From: Comamonas sp.
GTDB taxonomy: Bacteria > Pseudomonadota > Gammaproteobacteria > Burkholderiales > Burkholderiaceae_C
Assembly (NCBI GenBank): GCA_031277805.1
Contig: JAITLR010000027.1
Span: 186,001-250,000 of the forward strand
Length of the DNA stretch: 64,000 nt
Direction: 5' to 3'
Shown: positions 54,388 to 63,328 of the stretch, piece by piece
Layout of the letters: every line of letters starts with the position of its first letter
How positions within the stretch are numbered: the stretch's first letter is position 1
Notes under the pieces: model-generated
The model's database searches: none
Seen by the model: the letters and a program-made list of their open reading frames with translations, nothing else
What the model was told of the DNA's origin: nothing
Program-made: the position numbers and the translations under genes

Positions 54388-54401
54388 CAAAATAAGGCAA
54401 G

Positions 54402-55178
54402 ATGACCATGAACACCACGCATCTCACCGGCCAGCTCGCAGGGCGCCGGATTCTCGTGACCGGTGCCGCTCGCGGCCTGGGTTTTGCCTTTGCACAGACG
54501 CTGTGCACGCAGGGAGCACAGGTCGTGCTCGCCGATCTGCGTGAAGAGCTGCTGGCCCAGGCCGTGGAGCAACTGCGCGCCCAGGGCCTGCAAGCCCACG
54601 GCGTGGCTTTCGATGCCTGCAACCCGGCTTCCATCGAGCACTGCGCGCAACGGGCTGTGCAGTGGCTGGGCGGCCTCGACGGTCTGGTCAACAACGCTGC
54701 CGTCACCGACTCGGGCGGCAAGGGCATGGACGACATCGCCATCGAAAAGTGGGACCAGGTGATGAACGTCAACGTGCGCGGCGTCTGGCTGATGACGCGC
54801 GCCTGCCGCGCCGCGCTGCGTGACAGCGGCCGCGGCGCCGTGGTCAACCTGGCCTCCGACACCGCGCTGTGGGGCGCTCCCAACCTGATGGCCTATGTGG
54901 CCAGCAAGGGGGCCGTGATGGCCATGACCCATTCCCTGGCCCGCGAAATGGGCGGCGACAACGTCACCGTCAACGCCGTGGCACCCGGCCTGGTGCTGGT
55001 GGAGGCCACTGAGTACGTGCCCGAGCACCGCCACCGTCTCTACATCGACCAGCGCGCGCTGCAGCGCGAGCAGGGTCCCGAGGATGTCTCGGGCGCCGTG
55101 TCCTATCTGCTGTCGGACGGCGCACGTTTCGTGACGGGCCAGGTGCTGCCCGTCAATGGCGGCTTCGTCATGAACTGA
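54402..55178 (+). CDS. Short-chain dehydrogenase/reductase, classical
   Basis: NAD(P)-dependent oxidoreductase of 258 residues with an intact classical site: TGAARGLG (20-27), NNAA (98-101), Asn125, Ser152, Tyr165 and Lys169 (YVASK). Asp45 after the second strand (LADLR) suggests NAD. Typically it oxidises a secondary alcohol or dihydrodiol-like substrate. It is the first gene of part B, with the IclR gene 13 bases downstream. A Met at residue 3 is an alternative start. Confidence 0.92.
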   Translation: MTMNTTHLTGQLAGRRILVTGAARGLGFAFAQTLCTQGAQVVLADLREELLAQAVEQLRAQGLQAHGVAFDACNPASIEHCAQRAVQWLGGLDGLVNNAAVTDSGGKGMDDIAIEKWDQVMNVNVRGVWLMTRACRAALRDSGRGAVVNLASDTALWGAPNLMAYVASKGAVMAMTHSLAREMGGDNVTVNAVAPGLVLVEATEYVPEHRHRLYIDQRALQREQGPEDVSGAVSYLLSDGARFVTGQVLPVNGGFVMN

Positions 55179-55191
55179 GCGCAGGCCAGCC

Positions 55192-56049
55192 ATGAGCGAC
55201 AACGACAACGTTTCCACCGACAACGGCTCCGACAAGTACATGGTGCCCGCACTGGAGCGCGGCCTACGCCTGCTGCAGGAGTTCGGCCGTGACCATGCCA
55301 CGCTGGGGGCGCCCGAGCTGGCACGCCGCCTGCAGCTGCCGCGCGCCACGGTGTTCCGCATGCTCAACACGCTGGAGAGCATGGGCTTTCTGCAGCGCGC
55401 CGAGGGCGGCAACGACTACCGGCTGGGCCTGTCCGTGCTGCGTCTGGGCTTCGAGTTCCTGTCTTCCATGGACCTGACCGAGCTGGGCCAGCCCGTGATC
55501 GCGCGGCTGTGCGATGAGATCCGCTTTCCCTGCAACATTGTGGTGCGTGACGGCCGCTCCATCGTCTACGTGGCCAAGGTCACGCCGCCGACGCCGCTGA
55601 CCAGCTCGGTGCGCGTGGGCACGCGCCTGCCTGCCCATGCCACGTTGCTGGGCCGCATCCTGCTGGCGGACCTGTCGCTGCCGGAGCTGCGCGCCCTCTA
55701 TCCCGAAGAGCATCTGGAAGGCCATTCGCCCAAGACGCCGGGCACCGTGCTCGACCTGTTCAACTTGGTCCAGGCCGATCGCGAGCGCGGCCATGTCGCA
55801 GGCGCCGGCTTCTACGAAAGCTCGATCTCTACCGTCGCTGCACCCGTGCGCGATCACAGCGGCCGCGTTGTCGCGGCCCTGGGCGTGACCCTGGCCTCGG
55901 CCCAGATCGATCTGGAGCGCCAGGCACAACTGGTGCCGCGCGTATGTGCTGCAGCCGACGAACTGTCGGAACTGCTCAACTACCGGCCGCAGTCCAGCGC
56001 GCAGGTTCTGTCCATCACCTCACGGCGCGCAGGAGGCGGCCATGCATGA
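55192..56049 (+). CDS. IclR family transcriptional regulator (part B)
   Basis: Regulator of 285 residues, similar along its length to the part A regulator: VPALERGLRLLQEFGR against VPALERGLRLLACFSP, LPRATVFRMLNTLES against LPRSTVFRMLTTLEN, VGTRLPAHATLLGRILL against VGSRLPAHATVLGRALL. The wHTH is at about 17-85 with the effector domain after it. Its 3' end overlaps the next gene by eight bases. It probably recognises the sequence blocks shared by both promoter regions. Confidence 0.92.
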   Translation: MSDNDNVSTDNGSDKYMVPALERGLRLLQEFGRDHATLGAPELARRLQLPRATVFRMLNTLESMGFLQRAEGGNDYRLGLSVLRLGFEFLSSMDLTELGQPVIARLCDEIRFPCNIVVRDGRSIVYVAKVTPPTPLTSSVRVGTRLPAHATLLGRILLADLSLPELRALYPEEHLEGHSPKTPGTVLDLFNLVQADRERGHVAGAGFYESSISTVAAPVRDHSGRVVAALGVTLASAQIDLERQAQLVPRVCAAADELSELLNYRPQSSAQVLSITSRRAGGGHA

Positions 56050-56842
56050 CTTCAAACTTGATGCCACGGCCGTCGTCACCGGTGGCTCCTCGGGCATAGG
56101 CCTGGCCACGGTGGAGCTGCTGCTGGCCCAGGGCGCACGCGTGGCCCTGTGCGGCCGCAACCCCGAGCGTCTGGAGCAGGCCGTCAAGCAGTTGCTGGAG
56201 CTTCATCCCGAAGCTGGCGCGCGCCTGTTCGCACAGGCCTGCGACGTGCTCGATGCCGAGCAGGTGCAGCAGTTCGCACGCGCCAGCGAAGCGGCCCTGG
56301 GCCCGGCTTCCATCCTGATCAACAACGCAGGCCAGGGCCGCGTCTCCACCTTCGAGAACACCACGGATGAAGCGTGGACCGAGGAGCTGCACCTGAAGTT
56401 CTTCTCGGTGCTGCATCCCACACGCGCCTTTCTGCCGCAGCTCGAGCGCAACGAAGGCTCGGCCATCGTCTGCGTGAATTCGCTGCTCGCTTCCCAGCCC
56501 GAGCCGCACATGGTCGCCACCTCGGCCGCGCGTGCCGGCCTCAAGAACCTGGTGCGTTCCATGGCCACCGAGTTCGCGCCCAAGGGCATACGCGTCAACG
56601 GCATCCTGGTCGGCCTGATCGAGTCCGGCCAGTGGCGCCGCCGCTTCGAGGCCCGCGAGGACAAGAGCCAGACCTGGGAGCAGTGGAGCGGCGCGCTCGC
56701 AAGCACAAAGCACATCCCCATGGGGCGCCTTGGCAAGCCCGCCGAAGCGGCCCGCGCCATTTTCTTTCTTGCCACGCCACTGTCGTCGTACACGACGGGC
56801 AGCCACATCGACGTTTCCGGAGGCCATTCTCGCCATGCCTAA
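56042..56842 (+). CDS. Atypical SDR-family protein lacking the catalytic Tyr and Lys
   Basis: A 266-residue Rossmann protein with a good cofactor motif TGGSSGIG (13-20), NNAG (94-97) and Ser147. The residues at the classical Tyr and Lys positions are Thr160 and Arg164 (ATSAARAGLKNL); the Ser-to-Tyr spacing of 13 is kept, so the alignment is firm. It may have lost normal redox chemistry or use another mechanism. It is translationally coupled on both sides (8-base overlaps with the IclR and ThDP genes), so it is probably needed in the pathway. Confidence 0.88.
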   Translation: MHDFKLDATAVVTGGSSGIGLATVELLLAQGARVALCGRNPERLEQAVKQLLELHPEAGARLFAQACDVLDAEQVQQFARASEAALGPASILINNAGQGRVSTFENTTDEAWTEELHLKFFSVLHPTRAFLPQLERNEGSAIVCVNSLLASQPEPHMVATSAARAGLKNLVRSMATEFAPKGIRVNGILVGLIESGQWRRRFEAREDKSQTWEQWSGALASTKHIPMGRLGKPAEAARAIFFLATPLSSYTTGSHIDVSGGHSRHA

Positions 56843-58529
56843 GCAAAATCAAATCACCGTGGGCGCTGCCGTCGCCGAATTCCTCGAGCATTGCGATGTG
56901 AAGGCCGCCTTCGGGGTGATCTCCATCCACAACATGCCCATCCTCGATGCCATGTTTGCGCGCGGCAAGGTCCGCTTCGTGATGGCGCGCGGCGAGGCCG
57001 GCGCCGGCAACATGGCCGACGCCTGCGCCCGTTCCACCTCCAGCCTGGGCGTGTGCATCACCAGCACCGGCCCGGCCTCCGGCAACATCGCCGGCAGCCT
57101 GGTCGAGGCCTACACGGCCGGCACGCCGCTGCTGCACATCACGGGCCAGATCGAGACCCAGTACCTGGACAAGAAGCTCTCGTACATCCACGAGGCGCCG
57201 GACCAGCTGACCATGCTGAAGGCCGTCTCCAAGGCCGCCTTCCGCGTGCTGAGCGCCGAGACCTGCCTGTCCACCTTGAAGGCCGCCGTGCAGGCCGCCA
57301 TGACCGCGCCCACGGGCCCGGTGAGCGTGGAGATTCCTATCGACATCCAGCAAAGCGTGATCGACATGCCCACCGACTGGGCACCGCTGCCGCTGGCCGT
57401 GCTGGCCCCGAGCGAGGCCTCGCTGGACGCGCTGGCCGAGCAGTTGGCCCAGGCACGTCGCCCCCTGCTGTGGCTGGGCGGCGGCGCACGCCACGCCGGC
57501 GCGGCCGTGCAGCGCCTCAAGGCCATGGGCTTTGGCATCGTCAGCACCGGCCAGGGCCGAGGCATCGTGCCCGAGGACGATCCTGCCTCGCTGGGCGCCT
57601 ACAACATCCAGAAGCCTGTCGAGGCCTTCTACCAGCGCTGCGACGCCATGCTGGCCGTGGGCACGCGCCTGCGCAGCAACGAAACGCTGAAGTACGAACT
57701 CAAGCTGCCGCGCCCGCTGCTGCGCATCGATGTGGACGCCGCCCAGCAAGGCCGCTGCTATGTGGATGACGGCTTTGTCTGCGGCGACTCGGCCCTGGCC
57801 CTGACCGGCCTGGCCGACCGCCTGGAAGCCCGCGGCTACAAGGCCGACTCCGAGCTGCTGGTTGACCTGCGCCGCACGCACGAGGAAGTCGTCGCCACCA
57901 TGCGCGACGGCCTGGGTCCATACAGCACCCTGGTGCAGCAGCTGCAGCAGGTGGTGGGCCGCAAGTTCAACTGGGTGCGCGACGTGACCGTCTCCAACAG
58001 CACCTGGGGCAACCGCGAGCTGCGCTTCTTCGAGCCCAACGCCGGCGTGCACGCCACGGGCGGCGGCATCGGCATGGGCATGCCCATGGCCATCGGTGCG
58101 GCCATCGGCGCAGCCGAAAGCGGCTCGGGCCGCAAGACCCTGGGCCTGGCCGGCGACGGCGGCTTCATCCTGAACCTGGGCGAACTCGCCACGCTGGTGC
58201 AGGAAGAGTGCGACACCATGATCGTGCTGATGAACGACCAGCGCTACGGCGTGATCCAGAACATTCAGGATGCCTCCTACGGCGGCCGCCGCTGCTATGT
58301 GGAGCTGCACACGCCCGACTACGCCCAGCTGTGTGCCTCCATCAAGCTGCCCCATGCCCGCGTGAGCAACCTCGATGAGCTGCCCGCCGTGCTGGAAGGT
58401 GCCTGGAGCAAGAAGGGCCCCTTCCTGCTGGAGATCGACATGCGCGCCATCGGCAGCTTCAAGACCACGTTCTCCGGCCCTCCGGTGAACAAGCTCGACC
58501 AGATCCCGGCCACCACCAAGGCTCAGTGA
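56835..58529 (+). CDS. Thiamine-diphosphate-dependent enzyme (benzoylformate decarboxylase / acetolactate synthase family)
   Basis: A 564-residue ThDP enzyme: N-terminal PYR domain with the activating Glu54 in MARGEAGAGNMADACAR, a central domain with WLGGGARHAGAA, and the C-terminal PP domain with GDG at 440-442 and Asn467 (26 residues after the Asp, as required). Family members decarboxylate 2-oxoacids or join them. With an aldehyde dehydrogenase gene 11 bases downstream, decarboxylation of a 2-oxoacid to an aldehyde is the most natural reading; the substrate is unknown. Confidence 0.88.
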   Translation: MPKQNQITVGAAVAEFLEHCDVKAAFGVISIHNMPILDAMFARGKVRFVMARGEAGAGNMADACARSTSSLGVCITSTGPASGNIAGSLVEAYTAGTPLLHITGQIETQYLDKKLSYIHEAPDQLTMLKAVSKAAFRVLSAETCLSTLKAAVQAAMTAPTGPVSVEIPIDIQQSVIDMPTDWAPLPLAVLAPSEASLDALAEQLAQARRPLLWLGGGARHAGAAVQRLKAMGFGIVSTGQGRGIVPEDDPASLGAYNIQKPVEAFYQRCDAMLAVGTRLRSNETLKYELKLPRPLLRIDVDAAQQGRCYVDDGFVCGDSALALTGLADRLEARGYKADSELLVDLRRTHEEVVATMRDGLGPYSTLVQQLQQVVGRKFNWVRDVTVSNSTWGNRELRFFEPNAGVHATGGGIGMGMPMAIGAAIGAAESGSGRKTLGLAGDGGFILNLGELATLVQEECDTMIVLMNDQRYGVIQNIQDASYGGRRCYVELHTPDYAQLCASIKLPHARVSNLDELPAVLEGAWSKKGPFLLEIDMRAIGSFKTTFSGPPVNKLDQIPATTKAQ

Positions 58530-58540
58530 GGAGTTGCACC

Positions 58541-60016
58541 ATGGCTAACCTAGAACTGCTCCCTATCAATATCGCCGGCGAATGGCGCCTGGGCGGCGGC
58601 GACGAAACCGCCACGCTCTACCCCGCCAACGGCGAGGTGGTGGGCCGCCTGCGCGCGCCCAGCCTGGCCGATGTGGAAGAGGCCATCCAGAAAGCCGACC
58701 ACGCTTTCCGCACCAGCGGCTGGGCCCAGAAGAAGCCCCATGAGCGCGCCGCCGTGCTGTACCGCATCGCCCAGCTGATCCGCGAGCGCGCCGAGCCCCT
58801 GGCCCAGCTGCAGCGCCTGGACAACGGCAAGCCCATCAAGGAAACGCGTGCGCTGGTGGCCAGCGCCGCCGGCACCTTCCAGTACTTCGCGGCGGCCTGC
58901 GAAACCATGGAAGAGACCCTCACGCCTTCGCGCGGCGACTTCATGACCATGAGCGTCTACGAGCCCATGGGCGTGGTCGCGGCCATAACGCCGTGGAACT
59001 CGCCGATTGCCAGCGAGGCGCAAAAGCTCGCCCCCGCGCTGGCGGCCGGCAACGCCGTGGTCGTCAAGCCCGCCGAAGCCACGCCGCTGCTGGCGCTGGA
59101 GCTGGCCAGGATCTGCGAAGAAGCGGGTGTTCCCAAGGGCATCGTCAGCGTGCTGCCCGGCCGCGGCTCGGTGATTGGCGACGCCATCACCAAGCACCCG
59201 CTGGTCAAGCGCGTGTCGTTTACCGGCGGCACCTCCACCGGCAAGCACATCGCCCGCATCGCGGCCGACAAGATGATGCCGGTCTCGCTGGAGCTGGGCG
59301 GCAAGTCGGCCACCATGGTGCTGGCCGATGCCGACCTGGACCACGCTGTCAACGGCGTGCTCTACGGCATCTTCAGTTCCTCGGGCGAATCCTGCATCGC
59401 GGGCTCGCGTCTATTTGTGGCGCGCAATCTCTACAGCGAGTTCATGCAACGCCTGACGGCCAAGGCCGCCGCGCTGAACGTGGGCGACCCGGCCGACGAG
59501 AACACCCAGATGGGCCCGCTTATCACGGCCAAGCACCGCGAATCCATCGAGAGCTATGTGGCGCTCGGCCTGTCCGAAGGCGGCAAGCTGCTTACCGGCG
59601 GCCACCGCCCCGAAGGCGCAGCGTTTGAGCGCGGCTACTACTACCGCCCGACCATCCTGGATGGCGTGCAGAACGACTGGCAGATCTGCCAGCAGGAAAT
59701 CTTCGGCCCCGTGCTCGTAGCCATGCCCTTCGACAACGAGGACGATCTGCTGGCCCAGGCCAACGACAGCGTCTATGCGCTGGCCGCGGGCATCTGGACG
59801 CGCGACTACAAGAGCGCCTGGCGCATCGGCCGTGCCGTGCAGGCCGGCACCGTGTGGATCAACACCTACAAGCAGTTCTCGATCTCCACGCCGTTCGGCG
59901 GCTGGCGCGACTCGGGCCTCGGCCGCGAGAAGGGCCGCATGGGCATCCAGCAGTACATGGAGCAGAAGAGCCTGTACTGGGGCCTCAACGAGGAGCCGCT
60001 CGCATGGGCTCGCTAG
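58541..60016 (+). CDS. NAD(P)-dependent aldehyde dehydrogenase
   Basis: A 491-residue dehydrogenase with all key residues: Asn153 in TPWNSP, Glu251 in LELGGKS, Cys285 in SSGESCIAGSR, and the FTGGTSTGKHI cofactor loop. The Cys context GESC differs from the usual GQxC. It oxidises an aldehyde, probably the product of the preceding ThDP enzyme, to the acid. A GAGGAG site lies 7 bases upstream. The MFS gene begins inside its last 13 bases. Confidence 0.95.
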   Translation: MANLELLPINIAGEWRLGGGDETATLYPANGEVVGRLRAPSLADVEEAIQKADHAFRTSGWAQKKPHERAAVLYRIAQLIRERAEPLAQLQRLDNGKPIKETRALVASAAGTFQYFAAACETMEETLTPSRGDFMTMSVYEPMGVVAAITPWNSPIASEAQKLAPALAAGNAVVVKPAEATPLLALELARICEEAGVPKGIVSVLPGRGSVIGDAITKHPLVKRVSFTGGTSTGKHIARIAADKMMPVSLELGGKSATMVLADADLDHAVNGVLYGIFSSSGESCIAGSRLFVARNLYSEFMQRLTAKAAALNVGDPADENTQMGPLITAKHRESIESYVALGLSEGGKLLTGGHRPEGAAFERGYYYRPTILDGVQNDWQICQQEIFGPVLVAMPFDNEDDLLAQANDSVYALAAGIWTRDYKSAWRIGRAVQAGTVWINTYKQFSISTPFGGWRDSGLGREKGRMGIQQYMEQKSLYWGLNEEPLAWAR

Positions 60017-61263
60017 AACGCTCTGAGCCAGGCCACAACCCCCGCCGCTGGTGGGGCGTGCTGGCACTGCTGTTCATCGTCACGATCGCCTATGTGGATC
60101 GGGTGAACATCTCGGTGCTGCTGGTCGACAAGGAGTTCCTGCAGGCGTTCGGCCTGGTCGGCGACCGGGTGGGACAGGGCGCGCTGATGACGCTGTTCCT
60201 GCTCGGCTACGGCGCGGCGGCCATGTTTCTGACGCCGTTCTATGAGTCCGTGCTGGGCTATCGCCGCGGCCTGATGGTCAGCCTGTTCGTCTGGGCCTTG
60301 CTGACAGCATTGGCGCCTATGGCCGGCTCGCTGTTCGCGCTGCTGGTGCTGCGCGTCCTGCTGGGTGCCAGCGAAGGGCCGCTGTTCTCGCTCAAGACCA
60401 TGTTCGTCCACGACAATTTTTCCGCGCAGCAGTGGGGCAAGCCCAACGCGGTCAGTTCGATGGGTGTTTCGCTGGGGCTGGCCGTGGGCTTTCCCTTGGT
60501 CAGCTATCTGCTGCGTTCGGGCGGCTGGGCCGAGTCTTTCCATGTGCTGGCTGCCATCAATCTGTTGCTGGGCCTGCCTCTGGTGTACTGGCTGATTCCC
60601 GCGCCACGGGCAGCAGCAACGCATCGTGCCAAGGCGGGTGCGCTGCAGGCTTTCCGTGAGGGACTGCAGACCCGGCATCTGGGGATGCTGCTGGTCATCG
60701 AGGTCTGCACGCTGGCTTATCTCTGGGGCAGCAGCGCCTGGTTGCCCGCATACCTGGTTGACGACAAAGGCTTCTCGGTCAGCACGATGGGCTGGGCTTC
60801 GTCGCTGCCCTTCATCGTGGGCCTGGCTGCGAACTTTTTGGGTGGCGTGCTGGCGGATGTCTTTCCCAAGCGGCTCACACCACTGATCTTCACATTGGGC
60901 GGAGTGTTGTGCGCGCTGTCCGTGCTGTTCCTGATCGGCAGCCGCAGCACGCCGGCGACCATGACTTTCCTGCTGCTGGCCAGTGCGTGCTGGGGCATCC
61001 AGGGTGCCTCCATCCCGACGCTGGTGCAGCGCTTTGCGCCCGCTGGCCGTGTCGGCAGTGCCTACGGCATCGTCAATGGCGTGGGCAATCTGGTTGCGGC
61101 CTTCATGCCGACGGCCATGGGCAGCCTGATGAAGACCCATGTGGCGGGCGGTTTTGCGCTGTTGGTCGTGTCGCAGGTGGGCGTCGCGTTGGGCGGTGCC
61201 TGGTTGAGCTGGAAGCAGTCGGCATCGGTTCTGGTCGAACCCGCCGATGGCGTGGCACGTTGA
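60004..61263 (+). CDS. MFS transporter, anion:cation symporter type
   Basis: Twelve-helix transporter of 419 residues, with IAYVDRVNISVLLVDKEF after the first helix as in the ACS family (transporters of hexuronates, phthalates and other organic acids). The duplicated halves are separated by a cytoplasmic loop (about 200-220). It probably imports the pathway's carboxylated substrate. Overlap with the aldehyde dehydrogenase gene and a 20-base gap to the next gene place it in the operon. Confidence 0.9.
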   Translation: MGSLERSEPGHNPRRWWGVLALLFIVTIAYVDRVNISVLLVDKEFLQAFGLVGDRVGQGALMTLFLLGYGAAAMFLTPFYESVLGYRRGLMVSLFVWALLTALAPMAGSLFALLVLRVLLGASEGPLFSLKTMFVHDNFSAQQWGKPNAVSSMGVSLGLAVGFPLVSYLLRSGGWAESFHVLAAINLLLGLPLVYWLIPAPRAAATHRAKAGALQAFREGLQTRHLGMLLVIEVCTLAYLWGSSAWLPAYLVDDKGFSVSTMGWASSLPFIVGLAANFLGGVLADVFPKRLTPLIFTLGGVLCALSVLFLIGSRSTPATMTFLLLASACWGIQGASIPTLVQRFAPAGRVGSAYGIVNGVGNLVAAFMPTAMGSLMKTHVAGGFALLVVSQVGVALGGAWLSWKQSASVLVEPADGVAR

Positions 61264-61283
61264 ATACAAGGATGGAGTGAAAA

Positions 61284-62258
61284 ATGAGCGTACTGGGTAT
61301 TGACGAAATCAGCTACGGCGCCGACGACCTGCCGGCCTGTCGCCAGTTCTTCCTCGACTGGGGCCTGAGCCTGGTCGACGAGCAGACCGGGCGGCTGGTG
61401 TTCGAGACGCTGAACGGCTGCCGCGTGATCGTGGCCGCCACCGACCATCCCGATCTGCCGCCCGCTATCGAGCCCGGCCCCACGCTGCGCGAGGTGGTCT
61501 GGGGCGTGGAAAGCGAAGCCGACCTGGCGCTGTATGCGGGCCGTATCGCTGAGCTGCCAGGCTTTGTTAAGCAGGGCGGCCCGAACGGCGGACGCATTGG
61601 CTGCACCGACCCCAACGGTCTGGCCGTGCGTCTGCAGCTCACGCAAAAGCGCGACGTGCAGATGCAAAGCGCCGAGTACAACACCTGGGACCGCAAGGGC
61701 CGCATCAACCAGGCCAGCCCGGCCTACGAGCGCGCCCAGCCCATCGAGGTCGGCCATGTGGTGTTCTTCGTCAAGGACGTGCAGGCCTGCGAGCGCTTCT
61801 ATGTCGAGAACTTCGGCTTCGCGGCCTCGGACCGCTACCCCGAGCGCGGCGCCTTCCTGCGCACCGCGCCCGACGGCGGCCACCACGACATCTTTTTGCT
61901 GCAGCGCCCCGACAAGCACGCCGGCCTGAACCATGTGGCCTTCACCGTGCGAGACATTCACGAGGTCTTCGGCGGCGGCATGCACATCTCGCGCTGCGGC
62001 TGGGACACCCAGCTCGGCCCGGGCCGCCACCCCGTGTCCTCGGCCTATTTCTGGTACTTCAAGAATCCGGCCGGTGCCCTGGTCGAGTACTACGCCGACG
62101 AGGACCAGCTGACGGCCGATTGGCAGCCGCGTGAGTTCGAGCCCGGCCCGACCGTGTTCGCCGAATGGGCGATCGACGGCGGCCTGGACGGCAACACCCG
62201 TCGCCAGAAGGGCGCAGGCGCTGCCGACGGCAAGTTCCTGACCGACAAAAAACATTGA
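61284..62258 (+). CDS. Type I extradiol dioxygenase-like (VOC) protein
   Basis: A 324-residue two-domain VOC protein. The C-terminal domain keeps the full 2-His-1-carboxylate site: His158 (VGHVVFFVKD), His217 (LNHVAFTVRD) and Glu268 (ALVEYY). The spacing of 59 and 51 residues is close to BphC (64 and 50). His201, His249 (GRHPVSS) and Tyr258 match second-shell residues of extradiol dioxygenases. So it probably opens a catechol-type ring beside the hydroxyls. The N-terminal domain lacks a metal site, as is usual. Confidence 0.87.
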   Translation: MSVLGIDEISYGADDLPACRQFFLDWGLSLVDEQTGRLVFETLNGCRVIVAATDHPDLPPAIEPGPTLREVVWGVESEADLALYAGRIAELPGFVKQGGPNGGRIGCTDPNGLAVRLQLTQKRDVQMQSAEYNTWDRKGRINQASPAYERAQPIEVGHVVFFVKDVQACERFYVENFGFAASDRYPERGAFLRTAPDGGHHDIFLLQRPDKHAGLNHVAFTVRDIHEVFGGGMHISRCGWDTQLGPGRHPVSSAYFWYFKNPAGALVEYYADEDQLTADWQPREFEPGPTVFAEWAIDGGLDGNTRRQKGAGAADGKFLTDKKH

Positions 62259-62326
62259 GAGACATTGGAAGCGCTGGCTGGCCGGTGCTTTCACCCACAA
62301 CGATTCCACAACCCACGGGCTATTCC

Positions 62327-63304
62327 ATGAAGAACATTCGTCGCCAGGTAGTTATCGCTGCTGCATTGCTGGCTGCAGCCCAGATGTCAGGCTCCGCGCT
62401 GGCGCAAGCCTTTCCTGCCAAGCCCATCACTCTCGTCGTAGCCTATCCGGCCGGCGGCGATACCGATGCCATGGCGCGCCTGTATGCAGAGAAGCTGTCC
62501 CAGCGCCTGGGTCAGCCCGTGGTGGTGGACAACCGGCCCGGTGCCAGCGGCACCATTGGCACCGTGCATGTGGCCAAGGCCGCGCCCGACGGCTACACGC
62601 TGCTGCTGGCGCCCAATACCTTTGCCATCGCCCAGTTCGTGCTCAAGACCAATGCGGGCTCGAGCTACGACGTGCTCAATGGCTTCACGCCTATCGTGCA
62701 GACCAGCGTGCAGCCCATGTTCGTGGCCACCAGCCAGAACTCAGGCATCAAGGACATCAAGGCGCTGGTGAGCCAGGGCAAGGGCGGCAATCTGACCTAT
62801 GCCAGCCCCGGCAGCGGCTCGCCCATGCACATCCTGGGCGAGATGTTCAACAAGGCTGCTGCTACCCGGCTCGGCCACATCCCCTACAAGGGCGTGGCGC
62901 CGGCCGTCAACGACCTGATCGGCGGCCATGTGCCCACGACCTTCATGACCTGGGGCCCGATCGCGCCTTACGCAGGCACCAAGGTCAACGTGCTGGCCGT
63001 GGCCGATGCCCAGCGCAGCACGCTGGCGCCCAACGTGCCCACGCTGGGCGAGCTGGGCATCAAGGACGTGGAAGTGTCGGCCTGGCAAGGCCTGTTCGGT
63101 CCCAAGGGCATGTCGCCCGAGACCGTGAAGCTGCTGAACACCCAGCTCAATGAAATTCTGAAGATGCCGGACGTGGTCTCCAAGATGGCCACCTTCGGCG
63201 CCTTGCCCGCGGGCGGCGAGCCGGCGCGTCTGGCCAAGACCAACGCCGCCGACTACAACCGCTTCGGCAAGCTGATCAAAGATCTCGGCATCCAGGCCGA
63301 CTGA
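62327..63304 (+). CDS. Bug/TctC-family receptor in catabolic cluster part B
   Basis: Periplasmic receptor of 325 residues with a signal peptide ending GSALAQA. Family motifs: LVVAYPAGGDTDAMARL, VDNRPGASGTIGTVHVAK, YASPGSGSPMHILGEMFN, PYKGVAPAVNDLIGG and WQGLFGPKGMSPETV. An Asp follows the PAGG loop (GGDTD), where ligand carboxylates bind in this family. No membrane subunits are adjacent. Compared with the part A receptor it is diverged, so the two may bind different compounds. Confidence 0.9.
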   Translation: MKNIRRQVVIAAALLAAAQMSGSALAQAFPAKPITLVVAYPAGGDTDAMARLYAEKLSQRLGQPVVVDNRPGASGTIGTVHVAKAAPDGYTLLLAPNTFAIAQFVLKTNAGSSYDVLNGFTPIVQTSVQPMFVATSQNSGIKDIKALVSQGKGGNLTYASPGSGSPMHILGEMFNKAAATRLGHIPYKGVAPAVNDLIGGHVPTTFMTWGPIAPYAGTKVNVLAVADAQRSTLAPNVPTLGELGIKDVEVSAWQGLFGPKGMSPETVKLLNTQLNEILKMPDVVSKMATFGALPAGGEPARLAKTNAADYNRFGKLIKDLGIQAD

Positions 63305-63328
63305 ACCGTTTTAGAAGGAGAACCCACC

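Larger units (their letters stand above)
54061..54401. other. Spacer between cluster parts A and B (341 bases)
   Basis: No gene. In order it holds a copy of the dispersed palindromic element (54084-54171), a Rho-independent terminator (54245-54268), and the promoter/operator region of part B (54315-54390). Confidence 0.75.

Noticed and set aside
56595-58355. 586-codon frame antisense to the SDR and ThDP genes
   Set aside because: Shadow of two coupled genes with complete motifs on the plus strand; its translation is Ala/Gly/His-rich without motifs.
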